Assembly (NCBI RefSeq): GCF_037176765.1
Contig: NC_090034.1
Span: 98,293,500-98,357,499 of the forward strand
Direction: 5' to 3'
Origin: Anolis sagrei
Lineage: Eukaryota > Chordata > Lepidosauria > Squamata > Anolidae
DNA: 64,000 nt
The stretch's first letter is position 1; each line of letters begins with the position of its first letter. Of the stretch, positions 11,635 through 24,261 are shown one piece after another. The position numbers and the translations under genes were made by a program. Under the pieces are notes generated by a model, which was given only the letters and a program-made list of their open reading frames with translations, made no database searches and had not been told where the DNA came from.

Positions 11635-12011
11635 TAGGGGTCCTCAAACGTTTTAAACAGAGGGCCAGGTCACAGTCCTCAAACTGTTGGAGGACCAGAT
11701 TATAATTTAGGGGGGAAAAACATGAATGAATTCCTGTGCACACTGCACATATCTTATTTGCAGTGCCAAAAAACCCACTTAAAAACAATACAATAATTAA
11801 AATGAATAATTTTAACAAATATAAACTTATTAGCATTTCAATGGGAAGTGTGAATCTGCTTTTGGCCAATGAGATAGGATTGTTGTTGTTGTTGTTGTTG
11901 TTGTTGTGTGCTTTCAAATCATTTCAGACTTAGGTTGACCCTGAGCAAGGGCCGGGTAAATGACCTTGGAGGGCCGTATCTGGCCCACGGGCCTTAGTTT
12001 AAGGATCCCTG
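11635..12011 (+). mobile_element. hAT-type MITE with 8 bp target duplication
   Basis: The left end is TAGGGGTCCTCAAACGTTTT and the right end TTAGTTTAAGGATCCCTG, imperfect inverted repeats with the CAGGGGTCC-type ends of hAT elements. The 8 bp ATTTATGG occurs on both sides (11627-11634 and 12012-12019). The internal sequence includes a (GTT)n run. A relative lies at 43311-43640. Non-coding. Confidence 0.85.
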
Positions 12012-12019
12012 ATTTATGG

Positions 12020-13549
12020 AGCAACCTCAATGAATTCAGTGAGGCACCTCCCCCCCCCCCCCCCCGCAAAAACAAATGTTCACACAACTGCATAATGAGC
12101 TGGTGGTAAAATGCCTTGCCCCACCAATTTGTTTTGACAAGTTAATATGCATTTATGAAGGGTACGAAATGTAGAATCATAGAGGAGTTGAAGGTTTACT
12201 ATCTCAACTCCACAGTCTTGGTGAGAGGCCAGACAGACTTCCCTTTGGTTCCAGTAATGTTCAATAGCCGATGGGATGGTTACAAAAGGGATGGGGGGGG
12301 GGGGGGAGGACAGATCCGCTTACTGTAGTCGTCTGTACCTGGCAGCCAGCCCACATCAGCTCAGCAATACAAAGCTTGCACTGAGGTTGAGAGCAAAAGT
12401 GGATATTCCTCTCCGCCTCTGCCCTCCGGAGCTTAAATCCTTGCCATATATCCTTTTATGTCTGAAAGGCAGTAGGGTTTGGGGACAGGGTTGTTTTTTG
12501 GCAGGATCCACTAGAAAATATACAAAATGTCTAAAAGAGATGGTAGAGTTTAAAACATGAGAGGTTTGTAGCGGAAAGAAAAAAGGGAAAATCCTGTCTG
12601 GGACACTGCAGCCACAATCCAACTGAAGGGAAAGAGACAAGAATTCACACTTTGAAAGGACTAGGAAATCAGAGGTGAAAAGAGATATTTAGAAAACAAA
12701 CAGGCAGTATAGCATGTTGGCTTCGGCCTCTGTAACACTGAGATCGGGAGGTGTGTGGGAAATTGAAGGTCTTTGTGAGAAGGGAAGCCACTGCAAAGTC
12801 TCACAACAGTGAGCAAAGCCAACACAGAAAATTTGTTAAGGGTCAAGAATAGTACGAGATATTTCTCTGACCTACTGGCACAAGAAAGCTTTCCTGATAT
12901 GCCTCTTTGATTTCTCCATAGTTTCCATATGGTAAACCCCATCACACACCAAAAAAATCCTATACTTCTTTTTGCCTCTCTTGCTTAATACACTCAGCCA
13001 CTGCCAACCGATATTCACATACAATCCTCAATCAGTGATATTCACTTCCAGCCTGGTACTCAAAAGCCTTTGCTAGCAAAAACTTGTTGCAAGAAAAAAA
13101 GGCTTCCAGCTGCTATGCAGTCACGCAGTGTCAACAGATGGCTTCTTCCTGTTTTGATTCTAAGCATCTGATGTTTAGTTGTGTATTGTGTACAAAATAT
13201 GAAGTTTGACTATTTCCGGTGCCATTAAAGCTGATGTGATATCATCCCACTTTTCCCCTAAAAAGAAAAGTCAAAATTGGAAAAAAAAATGAAACAAAAA
13301 TTCTAACTCAGAGGTAAAATTAAAGTTACAACTTCAGCTAGCTAGTGAATTAAGCACACTGTAAATGCATCTATTAAGTAGGGAAGAAATAAAAACAGTT
13401 ATCTTGAGCTATTCAAAGCCCATTCCTTCTAATCAGCCATTCAAAGTATCTACTAGATTTTTAAAAGTCTTCACTTCCTAATGACTACACAAAAAGATGT
13501 ATCCAGGCTAACCTCCATGGAGAGGAGGTTCGTCTGTCTGGGAGCAGCC
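12020..13549. other. PPP1R37 intron with homopolymer runs
   Basis: Poly-C at 12050-12065 and a G run near 12292-12307. No exon was found. The 94-residue open frames at 12276-12640 overlap on both strands and look like chance. Confidence 0.5.
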
Positions 13550-13985
13550 ACTGAAAGCCAACATACTATAGTGGTTTGAGTGCTTAACTCGGATAGATCA
13601 AGGTTCAAATCCCTGTTCAGTCATGGAAAATTGCATGGGGTTCACCTAGGGTTTGCCTTATCTATATAAATAAAAATATAATGTTTGTTTGTTTGTGGGA
13701 TTAACATAACTCAAAAAACACTGGATGAACTGACACCAAATTTGGACACAATACACATACCAGGCCAATGAGTGACCATCACTCATAAAAACACTGAAAA
13801 GCAGAAGAGACATAAAAAGGCAAAAAAATAAAAAATACATTACAATGCATGTGCAAAACCACATATACACACACATATATATGCACACAAAACACATATA
13901 CAAAGAGTAGGCCACAGCAACGCGTGGCAGGGAACAGTTAGTGGTCCCATAAATTGGAAATGATTTGAAGGCACAACAACATTGC
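13550..13985 (+). mobile_element. ACA-type SINE interrupted by a Helitron
   Basis: Head 'actatagtggtttgagtgc', B-box-like 'aggttcaaatccctg', and, after the Helitron, the tail 'ggaaatgatttgaaggcacaacaaca'. This is the tRNA-derived squamate SINE that ends in ACA repeats. Other pieces are at 16859-17025, 20795-20975, 24262-24475 and 28595-28865. Confidence 0.7.
13661..13941 (+). mobile_element. Non-autonomous Helitron
   Basis: Starts TCTATATAAATAAAAATATA and ends GCAACGCGTGGCAGGGAACA then GTTAG, preceded by A and followed by T. The 3' hairpin (gCCACagcaacgcGTGG) about 10 bases before CTAG-like termini is the Helitron signature; here the terminal CTAG reads TTAG. Compare 30443-30954 and 51793-52345. 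Confidence 0.85.
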
Positions 13986-14219
13986 CTGTGGTGGTGGTGG
14001 TACCGGAAGAAGAGCTTTCCTCAAGGCCCAGGCAGGGTTCTATGGCAAAACAATGGTCAGAAGAAACCTATTTTCCAGGGCGTTCAAATGAAATTGTTCA
14101 AGAAGCCATGCCATCTGAGGATACCATGTAGACACTGTGCTATGGGTAAGCCTGAGTGCGGTTGATCATTGCCTAGATGGGAAACTGGCTGGAAATTTCA
14201 CATACACAGTATCAAATTA

Positions 14220-14559
14220 GGTAAAGGTAAAGTTTTTCCCCTGACACTAAGTCCGGTTATGTACAATTCTGGGGGGGAGGGGGAGGGGGGTGCTCATCTC
14301 CATTTCTAAGCCAAAGAGCCGGTGTTGTCCATAGACATCTCCAAGGTCATGTGGCTGGCATGACTGCATGGAGTGCCATTACTTTCTTACTATTTTTTAC
14401 TATTGATCTACTGACATTTGCATGTTTTCGAACTGCTAGGTTGGCAGAAGCTGGGACTAATAGCGGGAGTCACGCCACTCCCTGGATTCAAACCTGCAAT
14501 CTTTCAGTTAGCAAGGTCAGCAGCTCAGCGGTTTAATTCACTGTGCCACCGGGGGCTCC
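14220..14559 (-). mobile_element. tRNA-derived SINE, Sauria type
   Basis: Reverse-strand copy from 'ggtaaaggtaaagtttttcccctg' to 'tgccaccgggggctcc'. It has the same body phrases as 2300-2630. Near full length. Confidence 0.75.
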
Positions 14560-14651
14560 TTATTCAATTATTCAATGGTAAAAAGCATAACAGACATGTA
14601 AGTAAACAATTCTCCCCATGTGGTTTGCAAGAGAGTACAGGGAAACATGGA

Positions 14652-14725
14652 ATTTATTTATTTATTTATTATTTAAACTTATATGCCGCCACTCCCCTGG
14701 GGCTCGGAGCGGCTTACAAGACTAG
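14652..14725 (-). repeat. L2-like LINE 3' tail
   Basis: Begins with (TTTA)n and carries 'atatgccgccactcccctgg...cggagcggcttacaag', the complement of the tail seen at 36299-36359. Confidence 0.6.
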
Positions 14726-16364
14726 CTAATGGGATGAGAAGCATAAAAAGCTGTCTCATACTGTGCTAGAGCACTGATCCGTTTTATCCAGGATCTGTCA
14801 ATCTGGACCAGCAGCAATGGCCTTCCAGGGTTTCAGGCAGGATTGTTTCCCAGCCCATCCGTGGAAATCTCTTGTAGCAGCCTCAGGTTTGCTTAGCCTT
14901 CAAAATCAGGTGAGATCAGCTGAGTTCAGGACGGAACCAGGCTAGTGGAATTTAATCTTGATCATGTGAGTGCAGGCCAGCCTTTAGCAGCAGTGGCATG
15001 ACAGAAGGAAGAATGAATAATAGTCTTTGCCAGAACCTGTGAGAAATGATGTTCATTAGGTATCCTTTTCCACAAATGCTGATGACACTACAAATGCTGA
15101 AGTGCCAGGCAACAAAGAAAAGCTGCAAGCAAAACTAGCCATTGCCTTTTGTCTGCAGTCTCGCTTGATTTGCAGAGCATTCCAACTCACAGTCCCTGGG
15201 TCCTTACCCACAAGTTTGGCTCTTTACCATTTCAGCTCTCCCGCCCGGGTAAAAAATATTGTTTGTTCCTGCACAAAGCAAACTGATTTTCCATCTGGGA
15301 TTTCAGCCAAGAGTCATGACCCAGACATTAACTCCTTCTCAGTTCCCAGCTATGGTAAGTCTGCCAAGAGTTGCCTTTCACAAGCAAACAAAACCATGAG
15401 AGCAAATAAAAGCACTAGCCACTGGGCAGACCCACAGGCCTGACCCAAAAGTTGAAGAGTCGTTGAGAGAAGAAAGAGAGAAAATGGAAACAGTTAGATC
15501 AAATGTGGGGAGGACGTATCCCATCTCCTGAGTACTGTTGGGAAAAAGGGAGAAAAAAAGTCAATACTGAGCAGAGCTCTATACACAAGGGCCAAAATCC
15601 TGTTGGTAAACTGCACCAGTATAACCTCCAGTTGCATCACAGTAAATACTTTTTCTGAATTTCACAAAGAGGTATCCACTATCTAAATACAGAAAAGTCT
15701 TTACTCAGCAATGCAGCAGTAATGGGACAGCAACTGTATTGCCTGAGTTGGAAATCCTTTGGATGACTTTGGGCATGTTACATTCTCTCAGCCTCAAAAA
15801 ATGTGAAGTCAACCCCCATCTGAACAAATCTTGCCAAGAAAATCCCGTGACAGGTTTGCCTTAGGCTGGAAATGACTTGATGACGCACAACAACAAATGT
15901 TCTCACAATAAGACAATTCCATTCACCTAGTACAGTTAATAGTGTTGGAACAGACATAACCTTTAAAAAATGACAAAACTAGATGAAACAAAGAATTGAC
16001 TTCAGAACATAGGTATCTAATTTCTGTACAAAACAAGAAGGGAAGCCCAGGACTGGGTTCAGCAAGCAAGCACTGCTAGGCAGCAATCTTGTTGTTCTTG
16101 GCAGCTGGAGTTGAATCCTTTCAGTATTTGGTGCCCAAGAGGCAGGCGAGGGTGCAGCCCTGGGCAAGTCCCTTCCCTCTTGCCTAAGCCTACGTGACCG
16201 TCTTATAACAGAACTCTACTGTCAAATTCTACTCCTGGGAGGAAGGGTGGGTTGGAAACATAACAAATAAATAATTTAGGGCTGTCAGTCAACTACAGGA
16301 ACCTTAGTCAACTGTTTTTTTTTTATTCTGCATGCAGGTAAAGCCAGTAATTTTGAAGAAAGTG
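14726..16364. other. PPP1R37 intron
   Basis: No exon. 14800-14960 ('ggatctgtcaatctggaccagc', 'agggtttcaggcagg') and 15770-15900 ('ggctggaaatgacttgatgacgcacaacaacaaatg') look like worn SINE pieces, but I cannot bound them. Confidence 0.4.
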
Positions 16365-16595
16365 CAGCAACTTCTTCAGCCAGCATGTAGCTACACTTGT
16401 AGAATTCACTGCCACAAAAAGTAGTGACAGCAGCCTGCTTGGATGGCTTTAAAGGGATGGTGGTAGATACATTCATGAAAGGTAGGGCTATCAGTAGTTG
16501 CTAAGCAGGATGGCTGTGCTACCTCCGGCATCAAAAGAGGCTATGCCTCTCGGGGTTATCAGCTGCCAAAGGCTAATTTGAGGGCTGGACTAAAA
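16365..16595 (+). repeat. CR1-like LINE 3' fragment
   Basis: The plus strand reads 'gaattcactgccacaaaaag', 'gcttggatggctttaaa', 'gctatcagtagttgctaag', 'gtgctacctccggcatc', the familiar 3' end of reptilian CR1-group LINEs. Only this 3' part is present. Confidence 0.5.
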
Positions 16596-16610
16596 AACTA
16601 TGAAATGAAG

Positions 16611-16847
16611 TGGGTTGTTTTAAGTTTTTCGGGTTATATGACCATGTTCTAGAGGCATTCTCTCCTGATGTTTTGCCTGCATCTATGGCAAGCATCCTCA
16701 GAGGTTGTGAGGTCGCAACCTCTGGGGCTGCTTGCCATAGATGCAGGCGAAACGTCAGGAGAGAATGCCTCTAGAACATGGCCATATAGCCCAAAAAAAC
16801 CTAGAACAACCCAATGATTCCGGCCATGAAAGCCTTCGACAATACAT
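16611..16847. mobile_element. Penelope-like (putative) inverted-repeat insertion
   Basis: Two arms of the family described at 4530-5449 lie head to head: the left arm (about 16625-16708) reads 'ttctagaggcattctctcctg...cagaggttgtgagg' and the right arm (about 16716-16800) is its complement. The 11 bp ATGAAATGAAG flanks both sides (16600-16610 and 16848-16858), so the inverted pair arrived as one insertion. It would fold into a hairpin of about 85 bp. Confidence 0.7.
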
Positions 16848-16858
16848 ATGAAATGAAG

Positions 16859-17025
16859 GTTTGAATCCCCATTCCGCTATAGTATTAAGATCCTTGGCCT
16901 TTTACACTCCTTCAGCCTGAGAAGGCGGCAATAATAAACCTCCTCCGAACAAATCTTGCCAGGAAAATTCTACGATCGGGTCACCATAAGTTCGAGTCAA
17001 CATGAGGGCACACAACAGCAAATCT
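16859..17025 (+). mobile_element. ACA-type SINE fragment
   Basis: 'ggtttgaatccccattccgc', 'cctgagaaggcggcaata', and the tail 'gttcgagtcaacatgagggcacacaacagc'. Confidence 0.6.
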
Positions 17026-19270
17026 ATTGCTGGGGATTGCAAGATGGAAGGCATAATTGTGCAGCTGCCATTATGACCTGCTGACAGGTATTCCATGGAC
17101 AGTGTGTAAAGAGGACTACACTGGACTACATAAGTTCGTGGTGTGATCCAAAACAGCACTCCATGTTTATATTCATTGTTAGAGGAATGATACTCATATG
17201 AATCACCAATAAATGAAGGAAAAGGGAATGCTAAGATAGTGAGTACCAGCTCCAGGATTCTGACTTTTTTCAGTGTCAATACAGTATTTTGAATACGCTC
17301 TTTAAATCCACTGCTCAGCTAATTCAGAGAAAGCTTCCAGCTCAGCCTTCAACAATATGCCCCTCCTCCCCCTGATATGTTGGGATTACAAGCTTCACCT
17401 CCCCCCCCAAAAAACCCTATGAACAAGCTCTTAGTTGATTAATGCATGATTACATCACTCGTCTAGCTAATTGAATGCTGCAGACTTATCATCCCATGCC
17501 TTTGAGTCACACAGAGTATAAAAGAGCTATAACATTTTTTAAAAAAACAACTTTTAAAATTCTAATTCTGAAAGTCGCACCTATACAACCAGTAAACTTA
17601 ACAGATGGAGGAGGGAGCAAAGACAATAGCATAACTTTCCAAGTTCTCAATCTCATCAATAATGCACAGGGATTTCCAAAACTTTTTTTTTTTTAAAAAA
17701 AAAAAACAAGAACGAAAACAAAACAGCAAAACTTGTACAGAGTTGGTTCTGCTCAGACTCTACAGCTCTTCCACATTGAGCAAGTTGGGAGCTGCGTGCT
17801 TACACAAGGCATCCCAGGGAAAACATTAACCATCATGACCAGACATGACTCAGCTGAGGTTTGGAAGGCAGAAAGTTCTCTGGAAAGGCAAATGCTTCAA
17901 CTCACGCCAACACAGTGAACAAAACCACACTGTTATACGCGTCATAGCAGACAAGACTCTCACACAGCCACCAAGCAGAGGAAGATACTAATTGGGAGAG
18001 TGTGCTTTTGGAGGTGTAGGTTTCTACACTCTGAAGCCAACCTTCACAATTAGGTCCCATTATTCACAAACAAAACTAGCTTCTTGGTAGCCAATTCTGA
18101 AGGCCAGGTTTTGATTCTTAAGCCTAGGAGAAGTTAGGATGAATCATGCTTACCTAAGTTAGTGCTTGCAGAACCTCTGACCAGCAAATTGCCTCAACTA
18201 ACCCTCCCTTTTGCCTGAGGCTGCCAATATTGGAAGGAGGGACATTGTTAAGTCCCTGAACGCATTTGCTTTTGGCACTATACGTGAGAGGTTGGATAGG
18301 GCTGCTCTAGACTCACCTTCCAATCTTCCTATATCTCATCTATCTACCCAACTCTTCTCCAAATCCCTCGGGCCCATGTCTCATTCAAAGAGACATGTCC
18401 CAATTCTCCACTAGCTGGAAACACTCTGGAATCACTGAAATTCAACTAATAGATCATGCGATGCAAGGAGGTTACACTGCCTTGACTGACAGTGCGTCAT
18501 TCCATCCGTCATAATTTTCTTGGCTGACAAATATTTGTTTTTCAAAAGAGTACTATGAAAGGCAAAGATGAAAGAAAAGAAACAGCCCTCTATTTTTTAA
18601 AAAAGGTAAAACAGGTTCCCATATTGAAGTTCATATAACGGTGGGAATCACAGGTCTCTCCAGGTGTTTGGTCTCAAGTCCCAAAAGAATACATACCCAA
18701 ATGATGAAAAATGATGAGAAATATCTAATGGCCAGCATGATTGGGGTAAAATAATTTAAATCCTGCATGTACAGAAAAGAAAACAGTTTCAGCAAACAGG
18801 GAAACATGAAATTGCCATTATGCTACCTAGTCCTGCCAAAAATGTTTCTTAACCAGTTGGACCAGTTCAAAGTACTGCCAAAATGCTTTTTGTGAAAAGA
18901 TCTACTTTCTTTTCTTCCTTTGCTTAAAGGCTAGGCAAACTATGCAAGTTTACTCTTGGCAGGAAGCAAGCAAAATAATCCAAATAACCACCCCCCACCC
19001 CCGACCTTTGATCAAAGAAACATGTCCTTGTACAGATTCTGCTTATCAAAAGTGAGCCATTTCTCCAGTAGACCAGTGCCTGGCAGCCAAGCAAATTTCC
19101 TCGCTTTGGGCAAAACGCAGGGAGAGCAGCAAGAACCTGCAGAGTCACACCCAAGGGCGGGAGACAAATGTACCCACTTTCAGGTAATATCAAGCTGGAA
19201 CATTGCAGGAGCTCAAAAGGTAGGCATAGAACACCAACCGTTCATCTACAAATTCACTTTAAAGTGAAGA
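17026..19270. other. PPP1R37 intron
   Basis: No exon or strong repeat signal. A poly-T/poly-A stretch lies at 17683-17706. The minus-strand frame at 16902-17279 (125 residues) runs through SINE sequence and has no domain signal. Confidence 0.45.
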
Positions 19271-19271
19271 C

Positions 19272-19945
19272 TGTTGTTGTTGTTCATTCATTCAGTCGTT
19301 TCTGACTCTTCGTGACCTCATGAACCAGCCCACGCCAGAACTCCCAGTCGGCCGTCACCACCCCCAGCTCCTTCAAGGTCAAGCCAGTCACTTCAAGGAT
19401 GCCATCCATCCATCTTGCCCTTGGTCGGCTCCTCTTCTTTTTTCCTTCCGTTTTCCCCAGCATCGTCTTCTCTAGGCTTTCCTTTCTCCTCACAATGTGG
19501 CCAAAGTACTTCATCTTGGCCTCTACTATCCTTCCTTCCAATGAGCAATCGGGCTTTATTTTCTGAAGTATGGATTGGATGGATCTTCTGGCAGTCCGAG
19601 GCACTCTCAGAACTTTTCTCCAAAACCACAGTTCAAAAGCATCTATCTTCCTTCACTCAGCCTTCCCTATGGTCTAGCTCTAACATCCGTAGGTGACTAT
19701 AGGGAATACCATTGCTTTAACTATGTGGATCTTCGTTGCCAGTGCAATGTCTCTACTCTTCCCTATTTTATTGAGACTGGTCATTGCTCTCCTCCTAAGA
19801 AGTAAGCATCTCCTGATTTCCTGGCTGCAGTCTGCATCTGCAGTAATCTTTGCACCTAGAAATACAAAGACTGTCACTGCTTCCACAACTACCACTAACA
19901 TGACACTCGTGGTGGAAGACACAGGAGTAAAAGAAGCACATCTTA
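19272..19945 (-). mobile_element. Bov-B (RTE) LINE 3' part
   Basis: The minus-strand frame 19284-19604 encodes ARRSIQSILQKIKPDCSLEG, KMKYFGHIVRRKESLEKTML, RPRARWMDGILE and EFWRGLVHEVTKSQKRLNE, the C-terminal end of Bov-B reverse transcriptase (GHIVRR.., KSQ.RLN). A second frame at 19680-19922 encodes the preceding SLNKIGKSRDIALATKIHIVKAMVFPIVTYGC stretch. The frame is broken between them. Bov-B is the autonomous partner of squamate SINEs and is known for horizontal spread. Confidence 0.85.
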
Positions 19946-20794
19946 ACTACAAAATCAGTACTTAACATTGACTTCCAAGCCCTAGTTGATATGTTATCAG
20001 CATATCGAGAAAGACATTTTCCCTACCAGTGTAATGAAATACTAATTCTATGATAAAAGTATTCTTCTCTATCAATTAGATCAAACAAGTTTCAGTGGGG
20101 GAAAAAACAGTAACATTGGAAGTTTTAGCCAGGAATGGTTGAACTTTTCTTAATCGATATAAAAGTACTAGTCTTTAGCATTTTTTTTAAAAAATTTTTT
20201 TTTCTGAAGTTCTTTATAGGTAGCAGCAAATCACTCAATTGAATTAAGGAACCTCTTCGACCCAGTCAAAGGCCACCAGATGTGAAGAACAAATGTTGAG
20301 TGGGTGGACCATGATGCACACAAGTGAGTTATGTCTTGGTCTTCGGCTTAACCCTTGGTTTACAATGCCAACAACCATCCTTTTATGGTAGCAAACATTT
20401 TATGTTGACATACTGTTTTTCTTGTCATAGGGGAGTGTCTATCTTTCTAAAGGATACGATATGCTGTAATTGCTATGTGCAATAGAAAAAAACTGTCACA
20501 TACATTTGTTTGAAGAGAGCAGTTATAGATGCTGAATTTCCTTCTACTAAGCAATCAATGGAATTTGCCACAATGGGATGTGGCACTATTTTTATGGTCT
20601 ACTATAGCAAAGATGATTTCACAAAATGATCAGAGCAATGCCAATTATTATCAGCAGAAACCAGTTACGTGGGGTAGGCTGTTACCCTCATGGGGTGTAT
20701 GGGACTACTTTTGGAAAAGAACTACTCTCAAAAACAGAATACAAAACTAAACAGACCTTTATTCAGAACCAGTAGTTCACATTTTTATAGGGTA
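19946..20794. other. PPP1R37 intron
   Basis: AT-rich, with no exon or recognised repeat. Confidence 0.45.
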
Positions 20795-20975
20795 CAGTTG
20801 TGTGCCTTCAAATCAATTCGGACTTATGCCAATCCCTCATGGAGTTCTCTTAGCAAAATTGGCTCTTAGGTGATTGTTTTTACCTCCTTCTGAGACTTTA
20901 TGTAACTCGATGGAATCCTGGATTTATCACACTACACTGGTCAAACCACTACTCCACACTAGCTTTCGTTTCACC
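20795..20975 (-). mobile_element. ACA-type SINE fragment
   Basis: 'tgtgtgccttcaaatcaattcgg' through 'actggtcaaaccactactcc' is the reverse complement of the ACA SINE body and head. Confidence 0.55.
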
Positions 20976-21428
20976 AAAAAAGACAAAACTGGAATAAGAA
21001 GGGCCCCAATAATATAGGCTGGAGTTAAAATAAAGGTCCTTCCACTTGAATGCTTGAAGACCATTAGGTGACAGACTGAGGTATTAGCAACATTATGATG
21101 GAATCATCACCTTTCCTTTTTTGACCTTGACACAGTCTGATTCAGACCCTGTCACCAAAGTCGTCATACAGCAAATGAACTCATGTATTTCTTTGTCCAG
21201 ACCTGCATAGCATGTGATCCACCTGACCTAGCCTAACACAACCCACTGGACACACTGGGAAGCTCATGAGACTGTCACCTTGTGTTATCTGACTGGGACT
21301 GCAGAAGAGGGATGGGGACAGTTAGGCAACCCAGAAGGCCTTAAGGCCTAGACCACTTTTGTTCCCGTCGGTCCCAAGCTAGCTAGGTCAAGTAAAATAT
21401 GGTGTCACATAAGTAACAGTAGCCAAGT

Positions 21429-21704
21429 TCAATTTTTTTTTGTTGTGTCAGGAGCAACCTGAGAAACTCCAAGTCGCTTCTGGTGTGAGGGAATTGGCCG
21501 TCTGCAATGACATTGCCCAGAGGACGCCTGGATGATTTTTTGATGTTTTATCATCCTTGTGGGAGGCTTCTCTCATGTCCCCGTATGAAGAGCTGGAGCT
21601 GATAGAGGGAGCTCATCCGCCTCTCCCCAGATTCGAACCTGCGACCTGTCGGTCTTCAGTCCTGCCGGCACAGGGGTTTAACCCACTGCGCCACTGGGGG
21701 TTCA
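21429..21704 (-). mobile_element. tRNA-derived SINE (same family as 7541-8073)
   Basis: T-rich start, 'tgtgtcaggagcaacctg', 'tctcatgtccccgtatgaag', 'gattcgaacctgcgacctg', and the end 'ccactgcgccactgggggttc'. Nearly full length. Confidence 0.8.
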
Positions 21705-24261
21705 ATGAAAATCTAGCAATTGACACAGAAAATCATTAATATCTGTGTTTGTTCTTTCTCTCTCATATATAACAAGTTAGATTAGCGTTAAGATCCCTTT
21801 TGAATCAACTGTGGTGCAAAAAAGACATTTTCCAGCTCAGACACGTCACTGAAGGTTTGGGGATGGGAAACTATTATCTTGCTAACAGGACCTGACAGGT
21901 GTCAAGAAAAACAGGAACCAGAACAGTATGGGCAAAACACACCACAGATGCAACTGGAAGAAGCAGAAGGAAAACACAGCATTCATGGAAATGTCTACAT
22001 AATGTCTGGGTAAAAAAACTGGCAACTGAAACATCCAAGAAACCTGAGGAGACTAAATTGATGACAGCTTTGCAAGGAAATAAGAGTCTTATTAATGACT
22101 GAATGTAGGAAATTTAAAATATGCTTTGATGGAGTTTGCGTTCTAAAACTCTTGAAATAAATAGACAGATTGAATGAGGTGGAACTATCCCACAGATTTC
22201 TGGATACACTTTGCCTTGGCCAAGAGAGGCAAATTGAAAATGTAATGATTTCTTCTTCTTCCTTGTCATCGATCACTCCCATAGAACACGAACCCACTCT
22301 GTCATAATGCCGAAAGCAACTAAAAGGTGTGGGAGTGTGAGAAGAAGGTTTGTCTTATAATAGCAAATGGTGAAAATTCATCTTGAAGATGGTTTAGTCC
22401 CCCCCCCCCAATCATTTTGCATTCATGACTTGATGCCACAGCTCACCATTGCACGTTAGTTTGCCAGGGACAACCACCTACACTTTAGTCCTGATCATCT
22501 TTTACTCCCTTCTCCCATTCCTCAGTGTCAGAAGAGAAAAAACCAAAGCTACAAAAATATGCACGTGTTGCTATGTTAAATGTAAAACAACTGCCTGTAT
22601 ATTTAGTTAGATGTCATGAGCACAAAATCCATTATAAAGTTACACCTTCTGTAAAACTAAAAACATACATTGATATGTTAGTAACTTGTCAACCATGCTA
22701 AACAGCTTTCAAATAATATTCAAGCAGGAACAGCACTTTCGCTGAGCCAGGCAAGAGATGGGAAATTGTTATTCTTTAAGATTTGTGAAACTGAAATCAT
22801 AAGGTTGCAAATAACAGCATAAAATTTACTAGTCCACAGGCTTTCCTTTCTCACATAGCAATGTTAATCACGTGGGCTGCATCTATATCCCGAAAATGAA
22901 ATTAGGAATTGGGGTAGAGAAGAATCTGCTCTACCCACCTACAGAAGTTTTCCAACCTTGGGGAATTCTTATTTGTTACAAGGAAATGGTCACAGTTGGA
23001 AGTTCTTTCTTCTAGATCCCACCAAAACTTTTACTGCAATAATAAGTGTGCTCCTACACATGTTCCTGGATTAAAACTCCTTGAGCTTCACCAGCAGAAT
23101 CATGAATGGAGGGAATTGCTGCCCAAGTCATCTAGCTACAATTTGCTTCCCTCTGCACTCCTGTGTAGCACCTTGCTGTTTCATTACATTTTCAGGATGT
23201 GGATGTCCATTGTGGGGAATTAGTAGTATCTTGCCTAGAAGGCTTAATATTTGATACCAGTGAGGACAGGAGTAAAAGATGAGTAAAGGAAGCATAGACC
23301 AGACTTGAGCAAGCCAGAGAGCTAGGTCATGTCCTCAAAAGCAAATATCAGTGTACTGTGGACCTTGAATGTCCCCAGTTCAAGACTTGACTCAACAAAG
23401 AATGAAGTCCTGTCTTTCCCAATCTGGTGATTTCTGAGTGTTTTGGACTTCAGCTTCCATCAGTACCAGCTAGTGTGATTGCCATTCAATAATACTGTGA
23501 GTTTGAGACCAAAACATCAAGAGGATACCAAGTTGAGGAAGAATGTACTTAGTGTTCATAATCAAGGTTCTCTCGACCACAGAGCTTTCTTTGCCACATC
23601 TAGGAGTTGATTACTTGACAGAATTGTCATTTTGTTAGATACTGAAGCACTTTGAACATTCTAATGTACTTCATAAGGTTACAAGATGCCTACACTTCAA
23701 CAGAATAAACAGCAAGGTCAAAGTTTGCTTTTTACGTCCCCACCCTACCCTCGGAATATTTTAAAGCGATGGCTAGTTGAACCTGTGGATGCAGAACCAC
23801 GAATATGGAGAAACAACTCTATACTAATTGATAGACCTTTTCCCCCAAATCCCATTCTCATTTTAAGTTTTCAGAGTCTGAAGCTAAAAATCAGTGCACG
23901 CAAAGCATGTGGTCTATTCCCCACAACTTAGATGCCATCACTCTATACATTTTGAAGGTACCTGAATACCTAAATGCACCAGATCCTATCTGATCTTGAA
24001 AAATAAGTAGGGCCATTCCTAATTTGGGAGTCACCAACGAATATCAGGTGTTGTAATCTAGCTTTCAGGAGAAGGAACCAGAAAAACAAACCCTGAGTAT
24101 TTATTGCATATGAAACCCCTATGAAACTCCTGAAACAGCAATAAACCAATAGCTAACTTGAAGCCACACACACACATACACCTGTTATGGGATTTTCTAT
24201 GAAAGTTTGTCATAATGATATGTGCATGATTATTCCCATGAGAAAGACACCTATTGATGTT
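21705..24261. other. PPP1R37 intron, apparently unique
   Basis: No exon, RNA gene or clear repeat was found. Poly-C at 22399-22409. Confidence 0.45.

Noticed and set aside
12276-12640. 94-residue frames on both strands as small genes
   Set aside because: They overlap each other, have a poly-G run at one start, no domain signal and no splice context.
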